Under the pieces are notes generated by a model, which was not told the origin of the DNA, ran no database searches, and was given only the letters and a program-made list of their open reading frames with translations. From positions 745,430 to 809,429 of the forward strand of contig CM067518.1 in assembly GCA_034509495.1 (NCBI GenBank): a DNA stretch of 64,000 nucleotides, in the 5' to 3' direction. Below are positions 1 to 13,533 of this stretch, one piece after another. Position 1 is the stretch's first letter. Each line of letters begins with the position of its first letter. The position numbers and the translations under genes were made by a program. Origin of the DNA: Acestrorhynchus altus. Its lineage: Eukaryota > Chordata > Actinopteri > Characiformes > Acestrorhynchidae.

Positions 1-3000
1 TTGCCTCCTGCATAGTTCCCATCAACGTCACGGGTGAGTGTGGTCCTAAAGGACTGACCAGACAATGCTTTATCACAAATATCACAATATCAGCATGTGG
101 TTATGTTTTCTCTAATTACACCAATCAGCCATAACATTAAAACCACTGTCAGTTGAAGTGAATTAGTCTGATCTGGTTCCATTGTCTCCCCTGGAGGGGA
201 CATATTGGTCAGTAAGAGAACAGTCAGTTCTTGATGTTGATGTTGAAGCAGGAAAAATTGACATGTGTAAGAATCTCAGACACGTCAACAAGAACCAAAC
301 TGTGACATTCTAGATGACTGGGTTACAACATCTCTCAACACCAGGCAGGTCTTGTGGGGTGTTCCCAGTATGCAGTGATCAGTACCTACCAAACGAGTTA
401 TAAGGAAGAACAACCAGTTAACTGAGACATGGCCATGGGTGCCCAAGGCTCATTGATGCTCATGAAGGTCCCACCTCACAACTTACAGGACTTAAAGGAG
501 CAGCTGTAACATTAGTCTTGGAGCCAGACCCCACAGGACACCTTCAGAGCTCTTGTGGAGTCCACGCCTTGATGGGTCCGAACTGTTCTGGGGGCACAAC
601 GGGGACCTATGCAAGATTAGACAGGTGGTTTTAAAGTTATGGATGATCTGTGTACATATTCAACCTGCAAAGAAATTTAAAAATGTAGTAACCTTCTCAA
701 TCTCACTATGGAGAAACGTTTGTGGACACCCCTTGTAAAGAACACATTCAGCTACATTAAGTTGCACTGACACCTATGTGCAAATGCACACACAGCTTTT
801 CTAGACCCTGTAGTGAAGCACTGCCAATAGAATATGACTCTGGAGCACATAAACAAACATGAACCTGTTGGCAGCATGTCTGGAGGGGTATAAAGCCCCC
901 CCCCCCATTGAGCTGTGGAGCAGTGGAACTGTGTTCTCTGGAATGATGTAGCTCCATCGGTACTTTTGGGATGAGTTCGGGATGAGGTGGGGTGGTGATG
1001 ATCCAACATCCTTACCTCAGCTCTTCTCACTGAATGCAATCCTCACAAATCCTCACAGCAATGCTCCAGAATGTAGTAGAAAGTCGTCTCTGGACATCAG
1101 AGACCAGTAGACCAGTAACAGGTGTCTCAGTACTTTTGGCCATGTAGTGTATGTATAAAGTAGCTTGAGCAGAAGAACCCAGCAGAATGGAGACCTGCGC
1201 CAGATGTCAGTGTCTATAAGCTGTGTCATTTGTGTGTTTGTATGTTTGGACACTGGACTGGTGGTCTCAAGGCTACTGACTGTTGACCATTAGCTCCAGT
1301 GCCATCGGTTGTGTACAGACTGGTCTTTGGAGAAGATAAGACTGTTTTGGGTGATGAATCACAGTTCTCACAGTTCTCCTTTCAGCTGGACATATGACAT
1401 ATGGTGGGCTTTCTTTGAGAGTGCACTGAATTGTGCATGTATTGTTTGCAGAGGAGGTCTCCATTGCGGCGCCTTCCTCAGCGATTTCAGCCTTTCTCAG
1501 TGAGACCTCTTTTACGTGTATATTTATTCATACCTCTCATCTCCCCAACCCTCCCACCATCAGAGAGAGAGAGAGAGAGATCGAGCTTTGGTCACTGAAT
1601 ATGCAGTGGTGCTTGAAGGTTGGTGAACCAATAACTGTATATAACAGTCCTATATGATCAAACAAATGAGACCAAAATATGACACTGATCATTTATTTAT
1701 TGAGGAACATGATCCAATATTCCAGATCTGTGAGGGCAAAAGTATGAGAACCTTTAGGATCAGCAGATCATCTGAAGGTGAAATTAGGCAGGTGTTATTA
1801 ATCAATGGGAGACAATGAGGTGTGAGTGGGCGTGGCCTGTTTTAAATAAATATCAAGGATCTACCAAAGTCTGATCTTCACAACACGTTTGTGGAAGTGT
1901 ATCACGGCACCAACAAAGGAGATTTCTGAGGAGCTCAGAAGAAGAGCTGTTGATGTCCATCAGGCTGGAAAAACTTACAAAACCCTCTCTAAAGAGTTTG
2001 GACTCCACCGATCCACAGACGGAGTGTGTACAAATGGAGCAAATTCAAGACCATTATCACCCTCCCCAGGAGTGCTCCACCAACGAAGATCACACCAAGA
2101 GCTAGGTGTGGAATAGTCCACCAGCTCACAAAGGAACCCAATGGAACTGCTAAGCAGCTAAAGGTCTTTCTCACATTGGCTAATGTTAATGTTCATGAGT
2201 CCACCGTTAATGGTGAGCACAGCAGGGTTGTGATGAAAAAGCTCTCCAAAAAGAATATCTGCAGTTTGCTGAAGCTCACACGGAGAAGTTATTGGAACAG
2301 TGGATTCTGAATAAAGTTAATGGTTTGGAATGGCTCAGTCAAAGTTCTGACTTTAATTCAGCAGAAATGCTGTGGAAGGACCTGAAGCAGCAGTTCATGG
2401 GAGGAAACCCACCAACATAACAGAGCTGAAGGTGGTTTGTACATTAGTCTTGTAGTTATTAGTTATTAGTTTGTAATTAGCCTCATTTGTTTGATTTGGT
2501 TCTTCTTGTCCACTGTTAGGACTTCACTGAAAATCTGATGAAAATCTGAAAATTATAAAGGCATCATGAACTTTCAAGCACCACTGTAATCATATAATCT
2601 GCTGTAAAGACATATATCATTGCTGTCACAAATAAACCTTGCATCTCCATTTTTGTTTTTTCACTTTTTGCCATAATGTAACTCTGACACATTGTATCAA
2701 CATTTCATCATGAATGAACCAATAGAAATCCTCCAGAGTGACCTGGAATAACGCTTTTACGTTGATTTCCAAATGAAATGAAACTTCCTGTAAATGACAC
2801 TTTAAAGGTATGAGGAACATGTTACTATAAGGCACCCTGTACTTCAGCTTAACCGGCATCTGACAGTACCATTCCCCTGATTCTGAACCGCTATTACAGA
2901 TCATCTAAAACTAGACCTAAATAAAATCTGCAAGTCACAACATTAAAGCTGATGACTTTGTGGTTGTCCCGGGTACGTAACCAGTGCCAGGAAATGCAAA

Positions 3001-6000
3001 GCTCTGGGACACTGCTCTACGCATGCCAATTAGCTGCATTAAAATCACAAAGGAGCGGACCGAATTGATCTCCTCCGTGCTGGAGTGAGGGGGAGGCCCT
3101 AAAAGGACACTTCATACAAAAATGCCAGCAATGAATTAAAGCTAAACCCACCCCTACTGGGAGAAGTTCTGCAAGTGCAGTGAGGACCAATGTCCAGGTA
3201 TTTTCCAAAAGCCTGTGACATCTCTGTTCATCTGTAGAGAAGAGCAGATACTGTTCGAACATCTACAGCTGTCCACTGCATCCTTCCAGCCATCTTCATT
3301 TACTGACCCCAGCTGAAGCTAGTGTAGACTGCATCGCTGGTAGTTGTTTTACAGGTCTGTGACTGCTCCCATCTTCATGCATGATGTGTGATGTTTTGTC
3401 CAACTGACATCCATCCGACATTACCGTTGATCCATGCACTTCTTTATTCATGTTTTTTTTCTGTAATAGTGAACTTGTTAAGCCTTGGTGATCCATTCTC
3501 AGCTTCAGTGAATGTAAAGTAGATGTGACACAGTTAACAGCGAGAGTTAAAGGCCTCTGTGAGGCAACAGTGTGAGAAACAGGAGGGATGGGAGTGTTTG
3601 GCAGAGAGCAGCTTCTGACGTCTGGCACTCTTCACAGGGGTCGGATTTGACAGAGACGCCAGTGTGCGCTGCTCGCTAGTCCATTCGCAGTCCGTGCTGC
3701 AGAGAAGACGGAAGCTGAGGAGACGGAAAACCATCACAGGCATTCCCAGACGAGTGCAGCCAGACTTAGGCACGTAAACCATTTACCACCTACATCTCTT
3801 TTTTCCAGGCTTAGTGTAGGAATTTCTTTCAATGTGCAATTTCAGCTACACTGACAGATACAAGCTCAGACTAGCTCGTTAAAAATGTCGCTGTTTTGAT
3901 GAATGTTGCAGTAGATCCAGATATTCAGCCTCTGGCTTTGTTCTAAATTTGGGGGTCTGTTGTTTTGGGTACTTGATCTTTTCCCAATAACCAGTGTCCC
4001 ATTTAGAATTGATGTTCTCTTACCTTTTCCAGACTCTGATGAGTCACCGGTGGCTAGAGAACGGAGCATAATTGTGCACGCAAGTTCAGACACTTGTCCG
4101 GAGGACCTCATACTCTCGCGTCTTAACACCAGAGACTCTGGTTGCCAGACAGATGACTTCTTGATAGTAGCTTCAGCACCATCACGTAGACGGATCCGAG
4201 CTCAGAGGAGCCAGAGTGGGATTGTGCCACTCTCCCATTCTACAGGAAATATCTCCTTACTGCCAGAAAGCTCTGAAACAATGTTTACTGCTGATATCAG
4301 CTCCCGTTTACGCTCCCGTAGCCTCCCTCGTGAAAGTGGACGGTTAGTTATCGAAGGTCATGACAACAGTGACAACGATGATGAAGAGGAAGAAGAATTT
4401 GACACGGAAGACTTCCTTGCAGGACCAGGAGAGTGCATACTGAAAGATGAAGGAGAAAGCACTGATGACCAGGTACCGCCTGAACGGCAGCTAGGTGGCT
4501 TGAAGTTCAAGCAGCACCCCGAGAGCCCAGAGCATGTGTGGATGGAGCGAGGTCGGTCCCGTCTGCCTCGTAAAACTGACATGGACAGTTGTGAGATTTC
4601 ATCCAGCTCTGATACCTTCAGCAGCCCCATCCACTCCAATGCTGGTGTATTGACCAGTCAAATGGACCACAAGGATGACCATCAGTCTTCCAGTGGCAAC
4701 TGGAGTGGCAGCAGCTCCACATGCCCTTCTCAGACATCTGAGACAATTCCTCCTGCAGCTTCACCCCCACTGACGGGATCTTCACACTGTGACTCGGAGT
4801 TGTCTCTAAATGCAGCTCCTAATGCCAATGAAGACTCTACAGGCTTCATTCTTGAGCCATACTCTGGGGACAGGCTTCAAGGTCTTCGGGGCCACAGAGC
4901 AGGGTCTTTTACATCGACTGCAACTGACATGCTGGATGACGCTGGAGTCAGCACGGCGAGCGAGGGTGAGTGGAGTTATCCTCAACATAGGTACAACCTA
5001 TCTTGCAACCAGGACTTCAGCCCAGAACGTTCTAGAGAAGGAGAGAGCTGCCTGGAATGTCCTAGTTTTGCAAGCATAGCTACGTTTGAGAGCTTAGATA
5101 AGCCTCTGTCTGAAAAGGCTGACACCATGTCACACTTCTCTGTGGATGCTGAAGGCTACTATACCTCCATGCACTTTGACTGTGGTCTTAAAGGTAGCAA
5201 AAGTTTCACTTACAACTATGCATCAGTGGAGCAGCAAAAGGAAGAGTACAGAGGTCACAGTCTCGGGAGACGTAATCTCTCTCTGAGGAAACCAAAGGTG
5301 AAACCAACGCCACCAAAACGTAGTTCATCCTTAAAGAAAATCAGCAGCCATGCTGGACCAGCTCCAGAAACAAATGAACCAAAGATAACTGTTGAGCAAC
5401 ACTTACCAATGTCTTCCAAGGAGGAGAAGCTGCAGTTGAGGTTGAGTGAAACTTCTGACCAGCCAGAGAGTGAGGAGCCAGTGGAAGCCTGGGGTGTTCA
5501 GAGTTCTAGCGAGATTCCAGATGTTGCTTACCTTGGCTCCACGGAAACACACTCCTTCAAGGATGAGGGTGCTGTGCAGTCTGACTATGCAGATCTCTGG
5601 CTTCTGAATGACTTGAAATCCAATGATCCCTACCGATCATTGTCAAACTCCAGCACTGCTACGGGTACAACTGTCATTGAATGCATAAAGTCACAGGAAA
5701 GCTCAGAGTCACAGACCTCCCAGTCTGGCTCGAGGGCAACCACTCCTTCACTGCCATCGGTTGAGAATGAATTCCGAATGCCATCTCCAGAGAAGATGCT
5801 AGTAGGTCTAGCATCCCCTTCCAGTGGCTACTCAAGCCAGTCAGAGACACCTACATCATCTGTGCCATCCGCTTTCTTCCCAAACCCAAACCCTTTGTCC
5901 CCAACTGGCGGAAAGAGGAAACCGAAAGTCCCAGAGAGAAAGTCGTCACTTGCTTCACTGCAGCATCGCACATCAAAGAGAGACCTTGAACTTCCCATTA

Positions 6001-8166
6001 TACCTCCAACTCATCTTGACCTAAGTGCCCTTCACAATGTCAGCAAGCCTTCGACCCACAGGAACCCCATGCACCTCTTCCATCAGAACAAGCAGAAGGT
6101 AGTAGCACCTAAGACTGAGGCTGGAGCTTCATCAGCTGAATCTAACAGCATCAGTCCATTGGTAATCACCCCTAAGGTTCTTTGTTCAGTACAGCTACGC
6201 TCAGTTGGCAATCCTGGTGAAGGAAACCGTGACCGGCCTTGTACAGACGCTTCCACGAGACCCAAGTGCCCCACTGTAACTATTGTCACTGAGCACACTA
6301 GTAGCAAAACCCATGAGACCAGGAAACCGCCACCTTACAGACCCCTTACCACTGAAACTTCCTCTCAGGACAACTGTGAATTACTCAATTTTTCTGCAGA
6401 TGGACCAACTTCTGGGAACTTAGTGAGCCATCTTGGTGCTAGAAACAGATACGACAGGTTAGCCCCAGCACATCTTTGGAGCATGACTGCATTCAGAGCA
6501 ACATCTGAACAGGAGAGCAAGGATGACATTCCAGCAGACATATCAGAGAACACAGCAGATCACAAGGTACCTGTTGACCAAGAAACAAGCCCTTCAAAGG
6601 AGTTGTTCTTCTTGCAGAGCAGTTTAGAGGCAGAGGGGGGTCAGCAAATCAGACCTGAAGTGACAGAAGGAAGTTCAGTAACAGCATCAGATCATCAGGG
6701 TATAGTGGAGACACCCAAGAGTCTTGACCAAGTGCCTGATTTTGTCCATCAATCATCATTAGAATCATCGCAAATTAATCCAGTCAGTGATGCCAGTGAT
6801 CAAGCAAAGGAATCCCTGACATTAGGTGATCCAACCAGAAGTGCCTCACTGGACAACATGGAAGAAAGGTCAACACCAGACACGGAAGGCTACTTCAGTA
6901 AAGGTTAGTCACTAGTTTTATTCATCTCTTCAATAACAGAATTCCTTGCTTGTTTGGGATTCACGTTTCCAGAATTTGCCTGAAGTAACCTGAGATTTCT
7001 TTTGCAGAATCCACTCCTAGTGATCCACTTGTGTCCCCTCTCATGGATGAGTCAAAAACAGAGGAGGACAGCGTTTTTCTTTCTCCCAGCAAATCCCGCA
7101 CAACAGAGGATCTCTTCGCTATGATTCACAGGTAGAACCTTCTCAATAGATTCAGTCAATAACAGCAGAGCAGAAGTGAGCAACAGGGACAGAGTCCAGC
7201 CCAGTTTGCTGATTTCCCTGCTCTTACAGACATATTAAACCTGGCAACCCAGGGGAGTTGAATCAGGTGTGTTTCAGCAGGAAAAGCACAAAACTGTGCA
7301 AGAATCTGGCCCTACAGGACTGGAATTGTCCATCTTTGAAATAGAAAGTATGTACATGTCACAGCTGGCAGGAGTCACTATGGTCACCCCTGGCCACATA
7401 TCAGATCTTCTGTAATTTGAATGTATTGCTGTTGAGTCCAAATGCCTTTAACTCCAGTAATCTTGCCACTCAGTCCAACTCAGAGGGTAGTGTTCAGGTG
7501 GGAACGTGATGCCAGTGCAGACCCTCTGCAGATTTGCTTAACCAGAAATATCTGAACACCAAACCCATTTGTCGTTCCAGGTCGAAAAGGAAAGTCCTTG
7601 GCAGAAAGGACTCTGGCGATATGACAGCACGGAGTCGCTTGAGTGCTTCTTCAGCAAGTAACCCTGCCACCTCTCCCAGCACCCCCACCACTCCAGCAAC
7701 TCCTACAAGCTCACAGCGGACCCCAGGACAAATTTACAGGAGTGCCAAAAAGTCCACTACCTCCAATGAGGAATTTAAACAGCTGCTGCTGAAGAAGGGA
7801 AGTCGCTCTGATTTCAGCTATCGCATGTCTGCCACAGAGATCCTAAAAAGTCCTATTGCATCCAAAAGCTTCAGCGAATCCCTGTCAGAAGTTTTGAAAC
7901 AACCTGAGGAGTTTGGCTCTCCCTTGCAGCTGCTGTCTCCCGAGGGAACCCCAGAGCAGTTGCCGAGCCCTTTCCCTAAAGTCAACGTGGAGGGCTTCTC
8001 CACGAAAGCCTTTGGTTCTTCCAGACAAGGCCGCTCAAGGATACCACCAGCTGCAAACAGCAGTCGATACAGTACGCGCAGACTGTTCACAGCACCCATG
8101 CAAGCGATATCTGAGGGAGAAACTGAAAACTCAGACGGAAGTCCACATGATGATCGTTCCTCTTGA
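1..8166 (+). CDS. nhs: NHS (Nance-Horan syndrome protein), 3' exons
   Basis: Join 1..33 (partial), 3638..3769, 4033..6903, 7008..7131, 7581..8166; phases 1,1,1,2 agree throughout, giving about 1,247 C-terminal residues. NHS is a WAVE-homology-domain scaffold acting on actin remodelling and cell junctions; that N-terminal domain lies outside the window. Seen: short exon ending PINVTG; exon with a basic RRRKLRRRKT stretch; a giant exon (957 codons) rich in Ser/Pro and acidic runs with SSSGNWSGSSSTCPSQTSET and DLWLLNDLK; then SKRKVLGRKDSGDM, SNEEFKQLLLKKGSRS and a terminus SEGETENSDGSPHDDRSS. These blocks are those I recall for human NHS rather than NHSL1/NHSL2; the teleost duplicate (a or b) is unresolved. 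The stop is TGA at 8164. The exon at 3638 appears to use a GC donor (see findings). Confidence 0.93.
710..1152. mobile_element. Tc1-like MITE (family A) in nhs intron
   Basis: It is similar to 35164-35640 along most of its length, from TTGTGGACACCCCTTGTAAA to TACTTTTGGCCATGTAGTGT. The first terminal bases at the left are lost. A C13 run interrupts it near 898. Confidence 0.75.
1603..2588 (+). mobile_element. Degraded Tc1-like transposon (family B) in nhs intron
   Basis: The inverted ends are CAGTGGTGCTTGAAGGTT at the left and AACTTTCAAGCACCACTGT at the right. Inside are frameshifted fragments of a Tc1-family transposase: ISEELRRRAVDVHQAGKTY and LPRSAPPTKITPRARCG (paired HTH region), with VWKDLKQQF-like residues near 2370. 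At 986 bases it is shorter than an intact Tc1 element. Confidence 0.8.
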
Positions 8167-9033
8167 GAAAAAAAGCACCTTCTGAAAAATTAGCCACTAA
8201 ACAAGAACAGAAATGTTTTTGAACTTTTGAAGAAAAGTATATATATATTTTAACCTGTTACAGGTTTATACCCTTTTGTAGCCCGGCGTTGTTTCACACA
8301 CGTTTTGTGTATGACTGTGAGTTTCTGAAACTGACATCACAAATTTCACCAAGTATGATATCCGAATATCGTACGGTTGTCTTATAGACGTATGCAGTAC
8401 ATCACTCCACCTCTTAATGTTTATTATAGCGTTGTTCAGTCACAGCTAAACATCATATTATCTGCGATATTAATTAGGTATGTAAATGTGTGTCCATAAC
8501 AGAGACACCTAGGACAATCAAACGGTGGCCTTTTAGAAAGCTCATATCTATGATGAGGCGGCTTATTCAACTATATATATATTTTTAAAGAATATCTCAG
8601 AAGACCAACCCAGCGTTATCTAGAACTTAGTCATCTGGTGGGAAGTTTATTCTTGTGGTTTACAAATTTGCACTTTTTTCCAAGTTTAGAGTAAAATGTT
8701 GTTAAAAATACCCTGAAAAACAAACACGGATTAAAGCAATAATAATTTTAATCACATAAAATTGATCAAATATTGCAGCTTCATCAGTGAACCTTCAGAT
8801 CTGTGAACAGACACTGATTTTACTCAGACTTTTGGTTTTGATCTGCAATGTAAACAATCAAAAAAAAAAAAAAAAAGAGAAATGAAAAGAGAACATCCTA
8901 AAGCTCAGCTCGAATCATTTCACTGTTAATTATTGCATTTTACTACAAAATTGCACTAATTACATACAAAAATGGACCAATGAATTCATTGTATGATTGT
9001 GTATTCACACCAGTCAACCAAAACCTGATCATA

Positions 9034-9228
9034 CAGACACAGCAGTGCTGCTGGAGTGTTTAAACACTGTGTCCACTCACTACCCACTCTATTAGACACT
9101 CCTACCTAGTTGCTCCACCTTGTAGATGTAAAGGACGCTGCTGATTGGATATTTCTGGTTGGTAGACAGTTCTCAGTCCAGCGGTAACACTGCAGTGTTT
9201 AAACACTCCAGCAGCACTGCTGTGTCTG
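9034..9228. mobile_element. Palindromic MITE with perfect 36-bp inverted arms
   Basis: The arms 9034-9069 and 9193-9228 are exact reverse complements over 36 bases; each contains GTTTAAAC and the string AGCAGTGCTGCTGG. The loop is 123 bases with no coding capacity. The structure is that of a non-autonomous DNA transposon; I do not know the family. Confidence 0.75.
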
Positions 9229-10370
9229 CTCCATCCACAGTGAGTTAATTAAACCATTCTTTCACACATTAATGTAATTCTCATCAAATTGGCCTTACGA
9301 CAAGACTGGCACTGTGTAAACGAGGAGGATATTCTAAAACTAGCAAAAGTGTTCAAGTGGAGACGTTTATTGATCTGTTTTTGATACCAACACTCATTCC
9401 TGAACAGTACTGAGTTTGTTTTTGTTTTTTTATTACATGCCAAAAGTGGGTGTGGCTTAGACTGGACATGAGTGTGAAGTGCTGGAAGTGGGTTTATTTA
9501 CTGACAGCAGAATGGCAACAAAAAAAGAACTTAATTGCCCCAGCCAATCAGCAGTCTTGATTTTGGAACAAACATGTTTATTGGCTACTGAAATTCCGTA
9601 TCATATGACATATCACTTTTTCCGTACTCTTGAGTACTGCAGTAATTAGGCGCCTTGAATTATGATACCCAGCCTTTGCCGTGAGTGTTAACCAGCGTGT
9701 CTTTAAGTTGGAACGGTTTTGGTCATTGTCGTCCCCCCTCCCCCTAGTGGCCGTTGACATAACTGCATGCAGTGGATATCCAAGCACTGTGGTAACCAGT
9801 ATTACAAAATGTGTTTGTGATCAAAGTATCGTCACTTGAATTTGTCTCGCAAAAGTATGTGGAGTGACTGTGACATCACGTTGTGTGTTTTATTGTCAAT
9901 TTGTGACTTTTTCTTCCAATCCAGTCAGTAAACATTCAGTATTTGGCCACTTATTTGGCACAAACCTTCAGAAACGACAGACAAAAGCAACAAACAGTGA
10001 CCGAAGTGGAGCGAGGTTTGAAGGTTAGGTTTTAGGTCGGGCTTTACTGCAGGTGGATGGAAGAGGCAGGAGTTTAGACTGGGGTTCTGCTGATCCAGTT
10101 GGGAATCTGCGAAGTTGAGAAGGAGTGGAGGAAGGTTCAGAAGTGGTTAAAGCGACACGTTTGAGAGGAAGGACAAAGCCTTTTGGAATATGCAGTGAAT
10201 GGGAGTTCAAATCCCTTCAAGGTACAAGCTGAGGTGTAAAGTCATGTCTGACTGAGAGGTAAAGCAAGTCTTCAGTGTTGGTTTGTCTGAGTGTGTCGGT
10301 GGGAGTGTTCAGGCAGTTTTATAGGTGTTTTTGTATCGTCTTTATCAAAGACCGACTATGATTTTGTTTC

Positions 10371-10690
10371 TCAACCGTGGTCCTGGAGGCACCCTGCCCT
10401 GCACACTTCAGCTGTTTTCAGACTGCAGGAAAATCGGGTTTTTTCAGATACGTTGCGACGGCTGTCTGCACTTGCAAGTACGTCCAGACATCACAAAGCT
10501 GCCTCCATGGGTTGTTTTGGTTACAACGTAGGCGTCATCAACTACGCAGCCACACAGGTACCATTCTTCACTTGGATCCCTGCACTTCTGACAATCTGGA
10601 TTTGATTTGAGCATCTAGAGCCTCCAGACTGAGATGCACGTGCAGGGGAGGGGTCTCCAGGAGCAGGGTTGAGAAAAGCTGATTGTAGCA
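10371..10690. repeat. Short inverted-repeat element, TGGTCCTGGAG family
   Basis: The segment opens with TCAACCGTGGTCCTGGAGGC and closes with the near-inverse CCAGGAGCAGGGTTGAGAAA. A second copy lies at about 21205-21345. Both look like small non-autonomous elements common in fish introns and UTRs. Confidence 0.5.
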
Positions 10691-12785
10691 CAAAGGGGTT
10701 GGTGAACAGAAGTGCAGTTTGGTGGTTTCACTATTCTAAGGCAGCAGATATATCTTAACAGCTCACTGACCGGGTTTATGCTGGACTGTGCTGAACTGTG
10801 CTGGTCATGAAGCCTCCAGGTCTGGAACTGATGATCCGAGGTCACAAATTGAGAATCTCAAATAACCGAAAAAGCTCCAGTGTGCATTTCTTTATTAGAA
10901 ACTGAATTACCCACTTCATTTCATGCAATTCTCAGTACAAAGTTGAAAGAACCCTAAAAGAACGTAAAGCTAACTATGAAATATTAAGGTGAGATTTTTT
11001 AAGGATTGCAGATTTTATCTATGGATTTTTTGACATGAGATGTTTTATAATCAGATGATTAAGCTTTATTGAAGTTAACACTGGTGCAGAAGATGATGTT
11101 AACTACTTCAGAGGAAATGATCGTAATGAAATAACGACATAAGCTAATGGTTATGGTCCTGTTCGATTCTTCTCCGTAACGCTGTAAAATGTTGGCCTTT
11201 AGAAGAGCGAGAGTTAAACCACTGTGGTCGGACTGCAGGCCACCAGGGTCCGGTCATCGTTCGGATTTATCTGAACATACCAACAGTCAACCTGGACGGA
11301 TCGTGTGATTTAAAACGAAGCTAAAAGTGTCTGGAGAAAAGTGCAGGACAAGGACACTCAGGCCTTGTTCACGACTGGGGTTCACAACACTGATCTGACC
11401 ACAAGTGGACTGGGAAGCTCTGGTATTTCTACTGGGATACACTTGCTTTCAGTGATCAGATCAAGGGAAAACATTCTTAAAATGATTCCAGTGTATCCAC
11501 TTTTTGGATCCATAGTATGGAGTTTTGCGACACTCTGGAGAAGTGCGGTACTTCATTTGGGACCATAACAGTCTTCAATTTCAATATTGCTCCACTGACG
11601 TGGTTGTGACTCCCGCCAGTGACCACTGATAGAACTGCCTGCAGTGATGGACTATTAGAACCAAACTGGCCACATCATTTCAGCCGTTTCAGGCTGTTTG
11701 CTCTCTTTCTTTGCTCACACAGTGTTCAAATTTCAGAATAAAAGTCCTGAGAAGGGATAATACTGATAAATAACAAATAATAAAGGATATTCAGCTTTTT
11801 TATGATATATTTTATTATAAATATTTGTGTCAATTTAATCATTACAAATAACATCACAATTATTGCATTTTCAGCTCAAAAACAGTCTTGATCATCAATC
11901 GTAATTAGATATCAGAAACGTTCAGATCTGTGTTCACACTATGTGCTGACCAGATCAGATCACCCAGTCCGTATGTTAATATGCACAGGTGTGAACGGGT
12001 GTGAACAGGGGTTAACGGGGTGAACAGGGCCTGACTGTCGGAGTGGATGATTTACTGGTACGTTTTCATTCATAAGCTGGTGAACTGCAGGAGGGTAGTG
12101 TGCTCAGCAGACAGGCTCGTCCAAAGGGAACAAGGTGAAGGCAATGAAAGGCCTCCATATCTGAGTGTGACGTTGTGATTTCCAGAGCTGTTAACTGTCA
12201 GTTTACACTGAAACGGTGGAAGAACCAGGTCATTCCAGCGGGCAGAATCGTGGTATTGCACTGATATAGTGGACTATGTGAAGTTTATTTTGTCTTTTGC
12301 TGAAACTATTTATAGAGGATTTCTAAAGCAGTTTTGAAATGTATTTGGAAAATAAACAAACAAACAAACAATTGAACTCAAGCTATGTTTAACCTTCAGA
12401 ACTACACTAATGCACCAGTGCTCAAACGCGGCACGGTGAGCTCGACCATAACACCAGTAGTCACTTTTTTTGTGAGGAAGACGAGGGTTGTGGTGTTGGG
12501 TTTCTATACTGGTACGAGCTGCGACTCACTCTGAACAACCAGTAAAGCATCAGTTTTGTATGTTTTGTACAGATGTGTAAATATGACCTTTTACAGATGT
12601 TGCGATGTTTCTTTTGTAAAAAAAATAATGATTTCAGAAGTTTACATTAATTACAAGCCTTTGTATATTTTCTGAGCTGTCCGAGGATCAGTCCTGTATT
12701 TATTTTAGTAAACTTGGTGGAGAATCCTGTTGTACATCTTCCCTGAAGCTGCTTGGCAGCGTAGTCAGTGTGAATAGAGGAGGCC

Positions 12786-12791
12786 AATAAA
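12786..12791 (+). terminator. AATAAA poly(A) signal, probable distal nhs end
   Basis: This is a canonical hexamer followed within 30 bases by TG-rich sequence. No later gene element precedes the CpG-rich promoter at 13.3 kb, so nhs is the natural owner. Confidence 0.45.
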
Positions 12792-12914
12792 TGTGACTGC
12801 TTTGGAAAACAAACACTGCTGACTGTTTCATTCACCGATTCACTGCATACGTTTCAGATCATCATAAAAACAATTCATAATAAAGTTATTACAACTTTAT
12901 ATGAGATAATAGTA

Positions 12915-13265
12915 TTAGAAATTCATATGGGATTTTAATGTTAATAGAGATTAATTTAGTAATGTTAGAGGTTCATACTGGATATTTATGCCAACTTCAT
13001 CCTGGATATTAATATAACTTCATACTAGATACTAATGTTACTACAACTTCATACTGGTTAAGCGTATTATTAGAGATTCATACTGGATATGAACGTCATT
13101 AAAGATTCATACTGGATATGAACTGCAATAGAGATTCAAACTGGATATGAACATCAATAGAGATTCATACTGGATATGAACTGCAATAGAGATTCAAACT
13201 GGATATGAACATCAATAGAGATTCATACTGGATGTGAATGTCATTATGGATTCATACTGAATATG
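12915..13265. repeat. Minisatellite, about 33-bp monomers with two alternating variants
   Basis: Units built on GAGATTCATACTGGATATGA repeat about ten times and become more regular towards 13260. In the central part two variants alternate (one with CTGCAATAG and CAAACTGG, one with CATCAATAG and CATACTGG), giving a 65-70 bp higher-order unit. The array ends immediately before the CpG-rich promoter of the BEN gene. Confidence 0.8.
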
Positions 13266-13483
13266 ATGACGCTCGCGCTGCCGCAGACCTTTGCCGTTCC
13301 CTGGCTGTTAAGTGCGCATGCGCGGAGTTCAGCGTGCGCGTGCCAGTCAGGGGCGGGGCTTAGCGGTGTGTTTGTCCGCGTTCAGCAGCTTAAAGACCAG
13401 GTTCTGTTCAACCCGCCCGAACCGAGACCCGACCGGCACTACACACCTGCAGGAGGCATGTCCGCGCACGGTACGGTCTCTCA

Positions 13484-13533
<50 letters not shown>

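Larger units (their letters stand above)
34..3637 (+). other. nhs intron filled with transposon remnants
   Basis: The donor GGTGAG follows base 33 and the acceptor TTCACAG precedes 3638; both join in phase 1. No exon is visible between. The intron holds a fragment with the AACATTAAAACCAC-type end near 125-150, a Tc1-like MITE at about 710-1152, a (GA)n run near 1562 and a degraded Tc1-like transposon at about 1603-2588. From 2600 to 3600 I see only unremarkable non-coding sequence. Confidence 0.75.
8167..12810 (+). other. nhs: nhs long 3' UTR and downstream region
   Basis: No open gene lies here. A poor ATTAAA signal occurs at 8730, but the sequence ending at 12786-12791 (AATAAA, followed by a TG/T-rich segment) looks like a genuine 3' end, which would make a UTR of about 4.6 kb. 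Embedded are an A16 run near 8860, a palindromic MITE at 9034-9228 and an inverted repeat at about 10371-10690. Choosing between the short and long UTR needs transcript data. Confidence 0.5.
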
